Made by a program: the position numbers and the translations under genes | The notes under the pieces: model-generated | What the model was told of the DNA's origin: nothing | The model's input: the letters and a program-made list of their open reading frames with translations, nothing else | Databases searched by the model: none | Shown: positions 9,098-17,873 of the stretch, piece after piece | Position numbering within the stretch: the stretch's first letter is position 1 | Layout: every line of letters starts with the position of its first letter | From: Flavobacterium aquicola | Lineage (GTDB): Bacteria; Bacteroidota; Bacteroidia; Flavobacteriales; Flavobacteriaceae | NCBI RefSeq assembly: GCF_003385115.1 | Contig: NZ_QUNI01000007.1 | Location: 62,001-126,000, forward strand | Length of the DNA: 64,000 nucleotides | Direction of reading: 5' to 3'

Positions 9098-9979
9098 ATG
9101 ATAGATCAATCTGCGTTTACTTTAGTCAATCCACAAAATGGAAATTTAGCTTTCAAACTTTTTTCTTTTGAAAGCATATCTTGTTTTGACCACATTCAGC
9201 GATTGAATTATTATTCCCTAATTTGGATTCAAAAAGGAGAGGGTAAAGTAAAGGCAGATTTTTCGGAATATGATTTTACAAAAGACCAATTATTAGCTTT
9301 TGCGCCATATCAGCCTTTTATGCTGTCATCTCAAGATGCTATTGAAGGGAAAGTAATTCATTTTCATCCCGATTTTTTCTGCATTATGAAACATCATGAT
9401 GAGGTAGCATGTAATGGAGTTTTATTTAATAATATTTATGAACCGCCGTATGTGACTATCGATGAAGGGACTAGAAATACATTCAATATGGTTTTGGAAC
9501 AAATGAAGATTGAAATGCAGAATCCTGCGCTGGCACAATATGAGCTGTTAATATCCTATTTGAAAATTTTTCTCATTACAGCCTCTCGATTAAAAAAAGA
9601 ACAGCTTGCAGATACTGCTAGGCCCATTGAAGAAAATACAGCACCATTTATTCTTCAAAATTTAAAAAATTTCATTGAGCAAAACTTCAAAACCAAACAT
9701 TCTGCCAGTGATTATGCAGATCTACTTAATATTTCTCCAAAAGCTTTGGCCAAAATCACAAAAAATCATTTCAATAAAACGCTGACCAATTTAATAGCAG
9801 AACGAATTATTATCGAAGCCAAAAGGGAATTGTATTTAACAAACAAACCGGTAAAAGAAATTGCCTATGATCTCGGGTATGATGATGAGCATTATTTTAG
9901 CCGTTTCTTTAAAATTAATGCGGAAGTTTCTCCTCAAACCTATCGTGATACTGTTGGTTTTGCTAAAGCGGTCAGTTAA
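9098..9979 (+). CDS. AraC-family transcriptional regulator
   Basis: 293 residues. A cupin-like N-terminal sensing domain (about 1-160, with WIQKGEGKVKADFSEYDF and IHFHPDFFC) is followed by the double helix-turn-helix AraC domain (about 190-290: HSASDYADLLNISPKALAKITK and PVKEIAYDLGYDDEHYFSRFFK). It follows the flavoprotein gene by 24 bases and lies just before the YHS/DoxX run; it may control either group. Confidence 0.88.
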   Translation: MIDQSAFTLVNPQNGNLAFKLFSFESISCFDHIQRLNYYSLIWIQKGEGKVKADFSEYDFTKDQLLAFAPYQPFMLSSQDAIEGKVIHFHPDFFCIMKHHDEVACNGVLFNNIYEPPYVTIDEGTRNTFNMVLEQMKIEMQNPALAQYELLISYLKIFLITASRLKKEQLADTARPIEENTAPFILQNLKNFIEQNFKTKHSASDYADLLNISPKALAKITKNHFNKTLTNLIAERIIIEAKRELYLTNKPVKEIAYDLGYDDEHYFSRFFKINAEVSPQTYRDTVGFAKAVS

Positions 9980-10017
9980 TTTTAGAAATTTTGCCTCCAA
10001 TGTAAACTACCCGACAT

Positions 10018-10045
10018 TTTGCGCTTTTTTACTGCTTTAAATTTG
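10018..10045 (+). promoter_or_regulatory. Candidate promoter of the YHS-DoxX-DinB-NRDE run
   Basis: TTTG at 10018-10021 and TAAATTTG at 10038-10045 match the Bacteroidota -33 and -7 elements, though the 16-base spacer is a little short. The start codon follows 30 bases later. Confidence 0.4.
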
Positions 10046-10075
10046 TAATATCAAAATCGATAAAAATAGATTATT

Positions 10076-10537
10076 ATGAAAAGAGTAGTAGTATTACTGT
10101 TGATTGTCTTTGTATCTTCAGTAGCAGTGGCACAAAGTGCGGGTAAAAGAACATCCGAATATAATTTGGATAATAAAGTTGGTATTCAGGGATATGATCC
10201 TGTTTCATACTTTAAACAAGGTAAAGCTATAAAAGGCAAAAAAGAATTAATTGTAACTTATGAAGGTGTAATTTATCAATTTTCGTCAGTATCAAATAAA
10301 GAATTCTTTGCGAAAAATCCTTCTTCTTATGAACCGCAGTACGGTGGCTGGTGTGCCTATGCTATGGGAAGCGCAGGAGAAAAAGTCGAAATCAATCCCG
10401 AGACATTTAAAATCATTGATGGAAAACTGTATCTGTTTTATAATGCTTATTTCAATAATACCTTAAAAAGCTGGAATAAAAATGAAGCCAGCCTGAAAGC
10501 AAGTGCAGGAGCAAATTGGAATAAAATTATAAAATAA
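10076..10537 (+). CDS. Exported YHS-domain protein
   Basis: 153 residues with a signal peptide (about 1-19, cleaved after VAVAQ). The mature protein is a YHS-type domain: GIQGYDPVSYFKQGKAIKGKKEL, YQFSSVSNKEFFAKNPSSYEPQYGGWCAYAMG. YHS domains are thought to bind metals or haem-like ligands; the conserved GGWCAYA cysteine is present. It is the first gene of a tight run, and the DoxX gene starts six bases after its stop. Confidence 0.82.
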   Translation: MKRVVVLLLIVFVSSVAVAQSAGKRTSEYNLDNKVGIQGYDPVSYFKQGKAIKGKKELIVTYEGVIYQFSSVSNKEFFAKNPSSYEPQYGGWCAYAMGSAGEKVEINPETFKIIDGKLYLFYNAYFNNTLKSWNKNEASLKASAGANWNKIIK

Positions 10538-10543
10538 GAAATC

Positions 10544-10933
10544 ATGAAAACATCAATTGTACAATGGATATTTCGGCTGACAGCTTCAGCCATTTTACTG
10601 CAGACTCTGTATTTTAAATTTACAGCTGCCGAAGAAAGTGTTTATATTTTTTCGACTTTGGGAATGGAACCCTATGGAAGAATTGGATCAGGAATTGTTG
10701 AGTTAATTGCTTCTGTTTTAATTTTAATTCCCCGTACTACTTGGTTAGGAGCATTAATGGGAGCGGGAGTAATGCTGGGTGCTATTTTTTCACATCTTTT
10801 TGTACTTGGAATCGAAGTTAAAAATGACGGAGGGGAGTTGTTTATTTTGGCAATAATTACCTTTCTTTGTTCCACTGCATTAATTTATTGGAATAAAAGT
10901 AAAATTATCAACCTCTTAAAATTGAAATTATAA
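10544..10933 (+). CDS. DoxX-family membrane protein
   Basis: 129 residues with four predicted membrane segments (about 10-28, 48-65, 70-90, 98-116). The GxxE motif in GRIGSGIVELIASVLILIP is typical of DoxX/MauE-like proteins. The biochemical role of DoxX members is mostly unknown; some are linked to thiol or sulfur redox. It sits between a YHS protein and a DinB protein and is almost certainly co-transcribed with them. Confidence 0.75.
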   Translation: MKTSIVQWIFRLTASAILLQTLYFKFTAAEESVYIFSTLGMEPYGRIGSGIVELIASVLILIPRTTWLGALMGAGVMLGAIFSHLFVLGIEVKNDGGELFILAIITFLCSTALIYWNKSKIINLLKLKL

Positions 10934-10934
10934 T

Positions 10935-11423
10935 ATGCTGATTCCATGTATAAATAATAGCCTTGACGAATTGATTGCATTGCTCAATCAGCTGTCTCAA
11001 GAGGAATATTCAAAATCGTGTTTTGAATTGAGCGGTTCCAGCATTGGAGAACATACCCGACATATTATTGAAATGTTTCAGTGCTTGAATCAAAATTATG
11101 ATTCAGGAATTGTAAATTATGATAAAAGAGAGCGAAATACATTGATTGAAACCAATACTGATTTTGCAGTTCAAATGATTTTGGATGTTAAAAACTGTAT
11201 ATCAAAAGAGAACAGAAATCTAGAATTGAAACAGACTATCGATGGGAATGCTGTAAATATTCAAAGTAATTATTACCGCGAACTGTTATATAATTTTGAA
11301 CATTGTATTCATCATCAGGCATTGATTAAAGTGGCGGTTTTACAATGTGAAAACGTAGCTGTTGATGCCAATTTTGGAGTGGCACGTTCTACAATAGAAT
11401 ACAGAAAACAATGTGTACAGTAA
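10935..11423 (+). CDS. DinB-like four-helix protein
   Basis: 162 residues, all helical. Histidines placed as in DinB/YfiT metal sites are seen in GSSIGEHTRHIIEMF and in NFEHCIHHQALIKVA. DinB-like proteins often act as metal-dependent thiol transferases or hydrolases, but this one is not assigned. It starts one base after the doxX stop, and its last 13 bases overlap the next gene, a sign of translational coupling. Confidence 0.75.
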   Translation: MLIPCINNSLDELIALLNQLSQEEYSKSCFELSGSSIGEHTRHIIEMFQCLNQNYDSGIVNYDKRERNTLIETNTDFAVQMILDVKNCISKENRNLELKQTIDGNAVNIQSNYYRELLYNFEHCIHHQALIKVAVLQCENVAVDANFGVARSTIEYRKQCVQ

Positions 11424-12121
11424 GTTTTGTTTGTTCCAATGATAAAGTTATCATTACTTCTAATAGGGATGAAAAAATAATCAGGCCGGGTGCTGTCCCT
11501 CCAAAAAATTACACAGTAAACGGTAAAAATATCATTTATCCAAAAGATTCCAAAGCAGGCGGGACTTGGTATGTGGTTGACGAAAAAGGGACGGTTTTGG
11601 TTTTATTAAATGGAGCCGATAAAAAACATCTGGTGAAATTGCCTTATCGCAAAAGCCGTGGTTTAATCGTTATTGAAATGATTGGCAGTGCTTCGCCAAA
11701 GGATTTTTGGAATGGAATAAATTTAGAAAATATAGAACCTTTTACCCTAGTTTTGTTTCAGGATAAGCAGCTTTTTCAATTACGCTGGGATGGAACCGAA
11801 AAATCTACTGTAGATTTAGAGATTGATAAAAATTATATTTGGTCATCATCGACCTTGTATTCTAAAGAAATTCGAGAACAGAGATCAAGCTGGTTTTACA
11901 CTTTTTTAGATTCAAATCCTGAAATTACGGAGAGTAAAATGCTTCATTTCCATCGTTATACCGAAGCAGAAAATGATCAGGACGGTTTGGTTATAAATAG
12001 AAATGGCGAAATGAAAACGCTGAGTATTACTCAATCGGTTATTGAAAAAAACAAAGTAATCATTCATCATTTTGACTTGATTACAGAAAAAGAATATTCT
12101 AAAACATTTATTTCCATTTAA
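11411..12121 (+). CDS. NRDE-family (TANGO2-like) protein
   Basis: 236 residues beginning MCTVSFV and followed by the family signature TSNRDE (about residues 17-22), then GGTWYVVDEKGTVLVLLNG. The invariant N-terminal Cys-2 suggests an Ntn-hydrolase-like site; eukaryotic TANGO2 has been linked to haem handling and lipid metabolism, but the bacterial role is open. The start codon lies inside the dinB-like gene. Confidence 0.82.
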   Translation: MCTVSFVCSNDKVIITSNRDEKIIRPGAVPPKNYTVNGKNIIYPKDSKAGGTWYVVDEKGTVLVLLNGADKKHLVKLPYRKSRGLIVIEMIGSASPKDFWNGINLENIEPFTLVLFQDKQLFQLRWDGTEKSTVDLEIDKNYIWSSSTLYSKEIREQRSSWFYTFLDSNPEITESKMLHFHRYTEAENDQDGLVINRNGEMKTLSITQSVIEKNKVIIHHFDLITEKEYSKTFISI

Positions 12122-12171
12122 TAGCTTCTGCAAATTTTAGAACTTTTCAAAGCTTATAAAAAATTAGAAAA

Positions 12172-13209
12172 TTGAAACTATTCATTCATAAATTGACCCA
12201 CTGGGAATATTGGCCTTTTCAAATGGTGTACATACCAATATATTTTTTGTGGGCTTATTATTCGGTTAAAGCAAGATCCATTTTTTTCTTCAATGCTTCC
12301 AATCCGACCATCAAAAATGGAGGTTTTATGATGGAAAGCAAAAAGCAGATTTATAATTTGATTCCCGAAAAATATTATCCCAAAACGGAATTGGTCAAAG
12401 CTGGAACTTGTATTGAAGACATAAGTAAGGTATTGGAAAATGCAGGAATCAGATATCCTTTTATTGCTAAACCAGATATTGGTCTTCGGGGTTCTGCTGT
12501 GAAAAAAATAGAAACACCAGCCGATTTGAAACAGTATTCTGAAAGAGCTCATTTTGATTTTATTGTTCAGGATTTGATTCCGTATAAAAACGAAGTAGGT
12601 ATTTTCTATGTACGCTATCCGCATGAAAAGAATGGCCGAATTACTGGAATAGTCGCCAAGGAATTTTTAATTATTACCGGAAATGGTGCAGCTACTATTG
12701 AAGAACTGATAAAAGAAAATCCCAGATATGAATTTCAGTTAAAAGTCCTGAAAGAGGAATACGGAAGTAAATTACAAGAAATCCTGCCCGACGGCGAAAA
12801 AATAAATCTTGTGCCTTATGGGAATCATGCGCGCGGAGCTAAATTTTTAGATGTAAGTCATTGGATTTCGCCGGAGCTTACAAAAACTTTCAATGAAATG
12901 TGTGCGCAGATTCCAGGTTTTCATTTTGGAAGACTGGATATTATGTATGATTCATTTTCAGATTTGGAACAAGGAAAAAACTTCTCGATTGTTGAGCTGA
13001 ACGGCGCAGCCAGTGAACCAACACATATTTATGACCCCAAACACAGTCTGTTATTTGCATGGAAAGAACTCGCTCGGCACATTACTTATATGTTTGAAAT
13101 TAGTGCAGCTAATTATCAAAATGGATTTCCGTATCTGTCACACAAAGCAGGAATGAAAGAATATCGTCTGCATCAAATGCAAAATAAGAAAATAATAAAC
13201 TTTCAATAA
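12172..13209 (+). CDS. ATP-grasp-fold protein (D-alanine--D-alanine ligase-like)
   Basis: 345 residues from a TTG start; the first internal ATG would remove the tryptophan-rich segment (LTHWEYWPFQMVYIPIYF), which looks like a conserved part of the protein and a short membrane-like helix. The ATP-grasp domain shows PFIAKPDIGLRGSAVKKI, the hinge FDFIVQDLIPY, and the metal-binding end FHFGRLDIMYD with IVELNGAASEPTHIYDP. The substrate is unknown. The stop directly abuts the start of the LysE-like gene. Confidence 0.72.
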   Translation: MKLFIHKLTHWEYWPFQMVYIPIYFLWAYYSVKARSIFFFNASNPTIKNGGFMMESKKQIYNLIPEKYYPKTELVKAGTCIEDISKVLENAGIRYPFIAKPDIGLRGSAVKKIETPADLKQYSERAHFDFIVQDLIPYKNEVGIFYVRYPHEKNGRITGIVAKEFLIITGNGAATIEELIKENPRYEFQLKVLKEEYGSKLQEILPDGEKINLVPYGNHARGAKFLDVSHWISPELTKTFNEMCAQIPGFHFGRLDIMYDSFSDLEQGKNFSIVELNGAASEPTHIYDPKHSLLFAWKELARHITYMFEISAANYQNGFPYLSHKAGMKEYRLHQMQNKKIINFQ

Positions 13210-13848
13210 ATGAAAGCTTTTAAAAATATAGCAGTTGGATTTGTAGTGAGCTTTCTAGGCTCACTACCGCTTGGTTATTTGAATATCATTGGAGTTGAGG
13301 TTTTTTCTAAATTTGGAATAAATCCTTTGGTTTTTTATTTGTTGGGCGTTATTGTTGTTGAAGCTGTAGTGATTTATTTCACGGTGATTTTTGCCAATAA
13401 ACTAGTGAGCAATAAAAAGTTAATGAAAGGGATTGATTTCTTTGCCGTATTTTTTCTTTTTCTGCTGGCTTATTTATTTTATGCCCATTCGAATCAATCA
13501 GTCGAAGAACATAATTATTTAGAAAGTTATGTTCGGTATTCTCCCTTTTTAATCGGAATGGTATTGTGCGGGCTAAATTTTCTTCAAATACCGTTTTGGA
13601 TGGCTTGGAATTTATATCTGATGAATGCTAATCACATAGTATTGCATAGTAAACTAAAATTCCATTATATTTTTGGAACTTTAGTTGGAACTTTTTGGGG
13701 AATGTTATTAGCAATATTGGTACTGGATTCTTTATCTCAGAACGCATTTTCTTTTTCAAAATACATCATGCCGGTATGTATTCCGTTATTTTTTGTGGTT
13801 TTGGCTTTCTTCCAGATTTTTAAAGTCTATAAAAAATACATTAGATAG
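13210..13848 (+). CDS. LysE-like membrane transporter
   Basis: 212 residues with about six membrane segments. The N-terminal GSLPLGYLNIIG corresponds to the Pro-Leu-Gly-Pro-like helix break of LysE/RhtB exporters, but family identity is weak beyond that. The start codon follows the previous stop with no gap, so it is co-translated with the ATP-grasp gene. The substrate is unknown. Confidence 0.6.
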   Translation: MKAFKNIAVGFVVSFLGSLPLGYLNIIGVEVFSKFGINPLVFYLLGVIVVEAVVIYFTVIFANKLVSNKKLMKGIDFFAVFFLFLLAYLFYAHSNQSVEEHNYLESYVRYSPFLIGMVLCGLNFLQIPFWMAWNLYLMNANHIVLHSKLKFHYIFGTLVGTFWGMLLAILVLDSLSQNAFSFSKYIMPVCIPLFFVVLAFFQIFKVYKKYIR

Positions 13849-13850
13849 AA

Positions 13851-14420
13851 TCACAAAGACGATTGGCTCATGTCGTATGCCAAAATGAAATAGTTGTTAT
13901 TATTGAATTGAAAATCACCAATAACAGACCATTTTAGTTTTTCAATATGTGCTTTTTGTGAGGGTATATTGGTTTTGTTGATAAAAGTAATCCCCACAGG
14001 AAATTTTTTCAGAAGATGAATCCTCATAAAGTCAAAGAAAGGATTGATCAGCCCTTTTCCTCTATATTTTTTGTCAATGCAGATTGGACCGTATTGAAAA
14101 GTATTGGTATCAGTCATTTTGAAATCTTTGAAAGTAAGTCCCGGAAGCATTGGCGTCATGTAATTAAAAATCGCCCATTGGCTGAAATACTGCCAGCTTG
14201 CTGCAAAAATGTAAGCGATAATTTTGTCATTATCTTTGGCAGTAAATAAACCTTCCTGACGAATAACTTCTTCTAATTGTTCAATAGAAAAGGGAGTTGT
14301 TACAAAACCAGCAGTTTTTTCTTCTTCGGTCATGTTCGAGACCAGATAAATTTTCTGTAATGCCAATATACCTTCGATGTCAGTGATTTTTGCTGTTTCA
14401 AATTGGATATGATCAATCAT
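13851..14420 (-). CDS. GNAT-family N-acetyltransferase
   Basis: 189 residues. The acetyl-CoA-binding segment is CIDKKYRGKGLINPFFDFM (R/Q-x2-G-x-G/A type), preceded by a GNAT-like N-terminal part (FETAKITDIEGILALQKIYL) and followed by NKTNIPSQKAHIEKLKW. The acceptor is unknown. It is convergent with the LysE-like gene, only two bases apart. Confidence 0.75.
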   Translation of the reverse strand: MIDHIQFETAKITDIEGILALQKIYLVSNMTEEEKTAGFVTTPFSIEQLEEVIRQEGLFTAKDNDKIIAYIFAASWQYFSQWAIFNYMTPMLPGLTFKDFKMTDTNTFQYGPICIDKKYRGKGLINPFFDFMRIHLLKKFPVGITFINKTNIPSQKAHIEKLKWSVIGDFQFNNNNYFILAYDMSQSSL

Positions 14421-14509
14421 TTTGGCAATTCTATTTTTTTGTAAAAATAAGTAAAATGCAGCTATAATTTTTTGCGATCTAATGGATGTGAGTTTTTGAA
14501 ATTTAAAAG

Positions 14510-14541
14510 TTGCAGTTTTTTGACCGTTTTGATTATTTTTG
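14510..14541 (+). promoter_or_regulatory. Candidate promoter of the SDR gene
   Basis: TTG at 14510-14512 and TATTTTTG at 14534-14541 with a 21-base spacer. The ATG at 14546 is only four bases after the -7 box, so the transcript would be almost leaderless. Confidence 0.4.
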
Positions 14542-14545
14542 CGGT

Positions 14546-15223
14546 ATGAAAAATATTATCGTTACAGGAACAAGCAGAGGAATAGGTTTTGAATTAGCTT
14601 TGAAGTTTGCAAATGCAGGTCATCAAGTGCTGGCTCTGTCGAGAAAAGCTAATCAGGAATTGCTTTCTCATAAAAATATAACTTTTCTTTCGGTTGATTT
14701 GTCCAATGAATCAGAACTGCAGCAAGTGACAGAATTTTTATCCAGTACTTGGAAAAAAATAGATGCAGTTGTTCATAACGCTGGGAGTTTATTATTAAAA
14801 CCTTTTTCGGAAACGACGCAGCAGGATTTCGAAAACATATATAAAGTAAATGTTTTTGGTGTTGCTAATTTGACTCGAATCTGTATTCCATTTCTTCAAA
14901 AAGGCAGTCATGTTGTAACTATCAGTTCTATGGGAGGAATTCAGGGGAGTCTAAAATTTGCAGGATTAGCAGCTTACAGTTCCAGTAAAGGAGCCGTAAT
15001 TACTTTATCTGAATTATTATCCGAAGAATATAAAGAGCAGGGGATTTCTTTTAATGTTTTGGCTTTGGGCTCTGTGCAGACTGAAATGCTGCAGGAAGCA
15101 TTCCCAGGTTATCAGGCACCGCTTTCAGCAGGTGAAATGGCCGATTATATTTACGATTTTACAATTACTGGAAATAAATATTTTAATGGTAAAGTGTTAT
15201 CAGTCTCTTCAACAAATCCATAA
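14546..15223 (+). CDS. Short-chain dehydrogenase/reductase (SDR)
   Basis: 225 residues from the ATG at 14546; the frame opens at a TTG 36 bases earlier, but that stretch holds the probable promoter. The nucleotide-binding motif TGTSRGIG, the NAG motif in VVHNAGS, and the catalytic Ser (SSMGGIQGS) with Tyr-x3-Lys in YSSSKG are all present, so the enzyme should be active with NAD(P)H. The substrate is unknown. Confidence 0.88.
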   Translation: MKNIIVTGTSRGIGFELALKFANAGHQVLALSRKANQELLSHKNITFLSVDLSNESELQQVTEFLSSTWKKIDAVVHNAGSLLLKPFSETTQQDFENIYKVNVFGVANLTRICIPFLQKGSHVVTISSMGGIQGSLKFAGLAAYSSSKGAVITLSELLSEEYKEQGISFNVLALGSVQTEMLQEAFPGYQAPLSAGEMADYIYDFTITGNKYFNGKVLSVSSTNP

Positions 15224-15225
15224 GA

Positions 15226-15312
15226 ATTATAAGTTATGAATTATAAGATATGAGTGAAAGCATTATCATCACTTCGAAGAAAAATTCATAACTCATAATT
15301 TATAACTCATAA
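15226..15312. repeat. 29-bp imperfect inverted repeat (TTATAAGTTATGA type)
   Basis: Arms 15226-15254 and 15283-15312 pair along almost their whole length. The differences are nearly all A/G changes that keep G-U pairing in RNA. The arms are made of degenerate ATAACTCATAA units. The element fills the space between the SDR and SprT-like genes. Confidence 0.6.
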
Positions 15313-15317
15313 CTATT

Positions 15318-15917
15318 TTGTCAGAAACGCTTTTAAAATACTTGCCGGAGCATGCCGTAAAACCAGTTTTTGAACTGATTGTGGCAAATCAAGTGCATCT
15401 TAAAATTGTCAATGAAAGACAGACACGCCATGGTGATTATAGAAAAGGACCGAGCGGGAAACATGAAATTACAGTAAATGCAAGTCTTAATAAATATAGA
15501 TTTTTAATTACGCTGATTCATGAAATTTCGCATTTGGTAGCTTTTGAAAAATTTGGGAGAAACATTAAACCACATGGAGAGGAATGGAAATATTCTTTTC
15601 AAAGGCTGATGATGCCGTATATTCGCCCTGAAATTTTCCCAAATCATTTACTGCCTTTGCTCGCGAGACATTTTAAAAATCCGTCAGCTAGCAGTGACAC
15701 AGATGCAACATTAGCGCTGGCTTTAAAGCAGTATGATAAACCCAATGATAAAAGTTATATCTTTGAAATTCCATACGGAAGTGTTTTTAGAATTTCAAAT
15801 GGGAAAATCTTTAAGAAAATAGCAATACGAACTAAGCGATACGAATGCTTAGAAATAAGTTCCGGACGATTATATTTATTTAATCCAAATGCAGAGGTAG
15901 AGTTGCTGCCAAATTGA
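15318..15917 (+). CDS. SprT-like zinc-dependent domain protein
   Basis: 199 residues from a TTG start; no in-frame ATG precedes the conserved region. The zincin motif HEISH (residues 68-72) and the following HGEEWKYSFQRLM, with a third possible zinc ligand, match the SprT-like family. The C-terminal half (FRISNGKIFKKIAIRTKRYECLE) is the usual small beta part. Related Spartan proteins cut DNA-protein crosslinks, but the bacterial function is uncertain. The next gene makes mannose-1-phosphate guanylyltransferase, 37 bases downstream. Confidence 0.8.
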   Translation: MSETLLKYLPEHAVKPVFELIVANQVHLKIVNERQTRHGDYRKGPSGKHEITVNASLNKYRFLITLIHEISHLVAFEKFGRNIKPHGEEWKYSFQRLMMPYIRPEIFPNHLLPLLARHFKNPSASSDTDATLALALKQYDKPNDKSYIFEIPYGSVFRISNGKIFKKIAIRTKRYECLEISSGRLYLFNPNAEVELLPN

Positions 15918-15954
15918 TAAAAGCCGTTAAAAGGCGATTAAAAGAAATTAAAAA

Positions 15955-17010
15955 ATGAACAAAAATTATTACGCAATATTGATGGCAGGCGGAATCGGTT
16001 CGCGATTTTGGCCAGTAAGTACAAAAGAGTTCCCAAAACAGTTTCATGATATGCTGGGTTCTGGAGAAACTTTAATCCAGAAAACTTTCAGCCGATTGTC
16101 ACAAATTATTCCAAAAGAGAATATTTTGATTTTGACTCATGAGAGCTACAATGATCTGATTCTAGAACAACTGCCAATGGTGAAGCAGGAGCAGATTGTT
16201 TTGGAGCCGGCCATGAGAAATACTGCACCTTGTATTTTGTACGCTTCGTTAAAAATTAAAAAAATGAACCCAAATGCTGTGATGGTTGTCGCTCCAAGTG
16301 ATCACTGGATAGAAGACGAAATGCAGTTTGTGGCCAATTTACAGCGTTCTTTTGATTTATGCGAAAGAGAAGAGTCTTTAATGACTTTGGGGATTTTGCC
16401 AACTTCTCCTAATACAGGTTACGGCTACATTGAATTTGATAAACTAGACAGCCGATCGATAAAAAAGGTAGTTCAGTTTAGAGAAAAACCAGATTCAAAA
16501 ACGGCTAGAAGATTTATACAAAGCAGAAATTATTTGTGGAATGCAGGTATTTTTATATGGAGCGTGAAATCTATTTTAAAAGCTTTTGAAGAATTTCAGC
16601 CCGAAATGTATGCTCATTTTATGAAAGGTTTTGATGTTTATAATTCAGAGGATGAACCTGCTTTTATACAGGAGAATTATCCAAATGCTGATAATATTTC
16701 CATAGATTATGCAATTATGGAGAATGCTCAGAATGTGTACGTGCTTCCTGCAACTTTTGATTGGAATGACTTAGGGACCTGGGGCTCATTACACGAAAAA
16801 CTGCCAAAAGACGATAATAATAATGCAGTGGTAAATGCTACGGTATTATTGCAGAATTCATCCAATAATATTGTAAGAACGGCTTTAGGAAAACAAGTAA
16901 TTGTTGACGGATTGGATGATTATATTATAGTTGATAAAGATTCAGTTTTATTGATTTATCCAAAAAGTAAAGAGCAGGAAATAAAAGGAATTATTTCTCA
17001 GCTGAAATAA
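15955..17010 (+). CDS. manC: Mannose-1-phosphate guanylyltransferase
   Basis: 351 residues. It makes GDP-mannose from mannose-1-phosphate and GTP for glycan synthesis. Seen: the signature MAGGIGSRFWPVSTKEFPKQF at residues 11-31 region, the VAPSDHWI motif, FREKPD, LWNAGIFIWS and the late FDWNDLGTWGSL. The isomerase cupin domain of bifunctional enzymes is absent, as in short forms. A strong terminator follows. Confidence 0.93.
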   Translation: MNKNYYAILMAGGIGSRFWPVSTKEFPKQFHDMLGSGETLIQKTFSRLSQIIPKENILILTHESYNDLILEQLPMVKQEQIVLEPAMRNTAPCILYASLKIKKMNPNAVMVVAPSDHWIEDEMQFVANLQRSFDLCEREESLMTLGILPTSPNTGYGYIEFDKLDSRSIKKVVQFREKPDSKTARRFIQSRNYLWNAGIFIWSVKSILKAFEEFQPEMYAHFMKGFDVYNSEDEPAFIQENYPNADNISIDYAIMENAQNVYVLPATFDWNDLGTWGSLHEKLPKDDNNNAVVNATVLLQNSSNNIVRTALGKQVIVDGLDDYIIVDKDSVLLIYPKSKEQEIKGIISQLK

Positions 17011-17030
17011 CCGAGAATATATTTTTACTT

Positions 17031-17064
17031 AAAAAGGCAGCAATTATATTATTGCTGCCTTTTC
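17031..17064. terminator. Hairpin terminator between manC and the ABC transporter genes
   Basis: Arms 17031-17044 and 17051-17063 pair (AAAGGCAGCAAT), with A and T runs on both sides, between two convergent genes; probably bidirectional. Confidence 0.85.
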
Positions 17065-17111
17065 TTGTTTTAATCCAATGATGGATGTTCTTATATATTT
17101 TGCTGAAGAGA

Positions 17112-17873
17112 TCACTCTTTTAAATGCGCTTCCCTAACTTTTTTGAACAATTCCGAAGAATAAACAAATTCTACAATTGCTTCATTGTTAGTTCTGAAAA
17201 TCTCTTCTTTATTTCCCTGCCAGGCTTTAACTCCGTTTTTTAGAAATAAAATATTATCGCCAATTTCCATTACAGAGTTCATATCATGTGTGTTTACGAC
17301 AGTTGTAATATTGTATTCTACGGTTATTTCCTTGATGAGGTTGTCAATTAAAATTGCCGTATTTGGATCTAGTCCCGAATTTGGTTCATCACAAAATAAA
17401 TATTTTGGATTGTTTACGATGGCTCTGGCAATAGCAACTCTTTTTTGCATTCCTCCAGAAATCTCAGAGGGTAATTTTTTATGAGCGCCCACAAGATTTA
17501 CTCTTTCTAAAACAAAATCTACTCGTTTCTGAATTTTTAATTTACTGTCATTGGTGAACATTCTTAAAGGAAAAGCCACATTCTCGGAAACAGTCATGCT
17601 GTCAAAAAGAGCACTTCCTTGAAAAAGCATTCCAATTTCGGTGCGTATTTCTCTTTTTTCATCAGCATTTAAATCTGAATAAATTCGTCCGTCAAATGAT
17701 ATGGTTCCTACCTCTGGAGTATGGATTCCCAATAATGATTTCAATAAAACAGTTTTCCCAGATCCACTCTGTCCGATAATTAGATTAGTTTTTCCTGCTT
17801 CAAAAACGCTGGAAATCCCTTTCAGAATTTTGACGCCGTTAAATGATTTTTCTATGTTTTTTATTTCTATCAT
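17112..17873 (-). CDS. MlaF-like ABC transporter ATP-binding protein
   Basis: 254 residues from the ATG at 17873; an earlier in-frame start lies inside the upstream permease gene. Walker A GQSGSGKT, signature ISGGMQKR, Walker B KYLFCDEP and the H-loop NTHD are all seen. The ISGGMQKRVAIARAI form is typical of Mkl/MlaF lipid-transport ATPases. The start overlaps the mlaE-like stop by four bases (ATGA), so the pair is translationally coupled. It probably powers phospholipid movement across the envelope; the MCE-domain partner is not in the neighbourhood. Confidence 0.88.
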   Translation of the reverse strand: MIEIKNIEKSFNGVKILKGISSVFEAGKTNLIIGQSGSGKTVLLKSLLGIHTPEVGTISFDGRIYSDLNADEKREIRTEIGMLFQGSALFDSMTVSENVAFPLRMFTNDSKLKIQKRVDFVLERVNLVGAHKKLPSEISGGMQKRVAIARAIVNNPKYLFCDEPNSGLDPNTAILIDNLIKEITVEYNITTVVNTHDMNSVMEIGDNILFLKNGVKAWQGNKEEIFRTNNEAIVEFVYSSELFKKVREAHLKE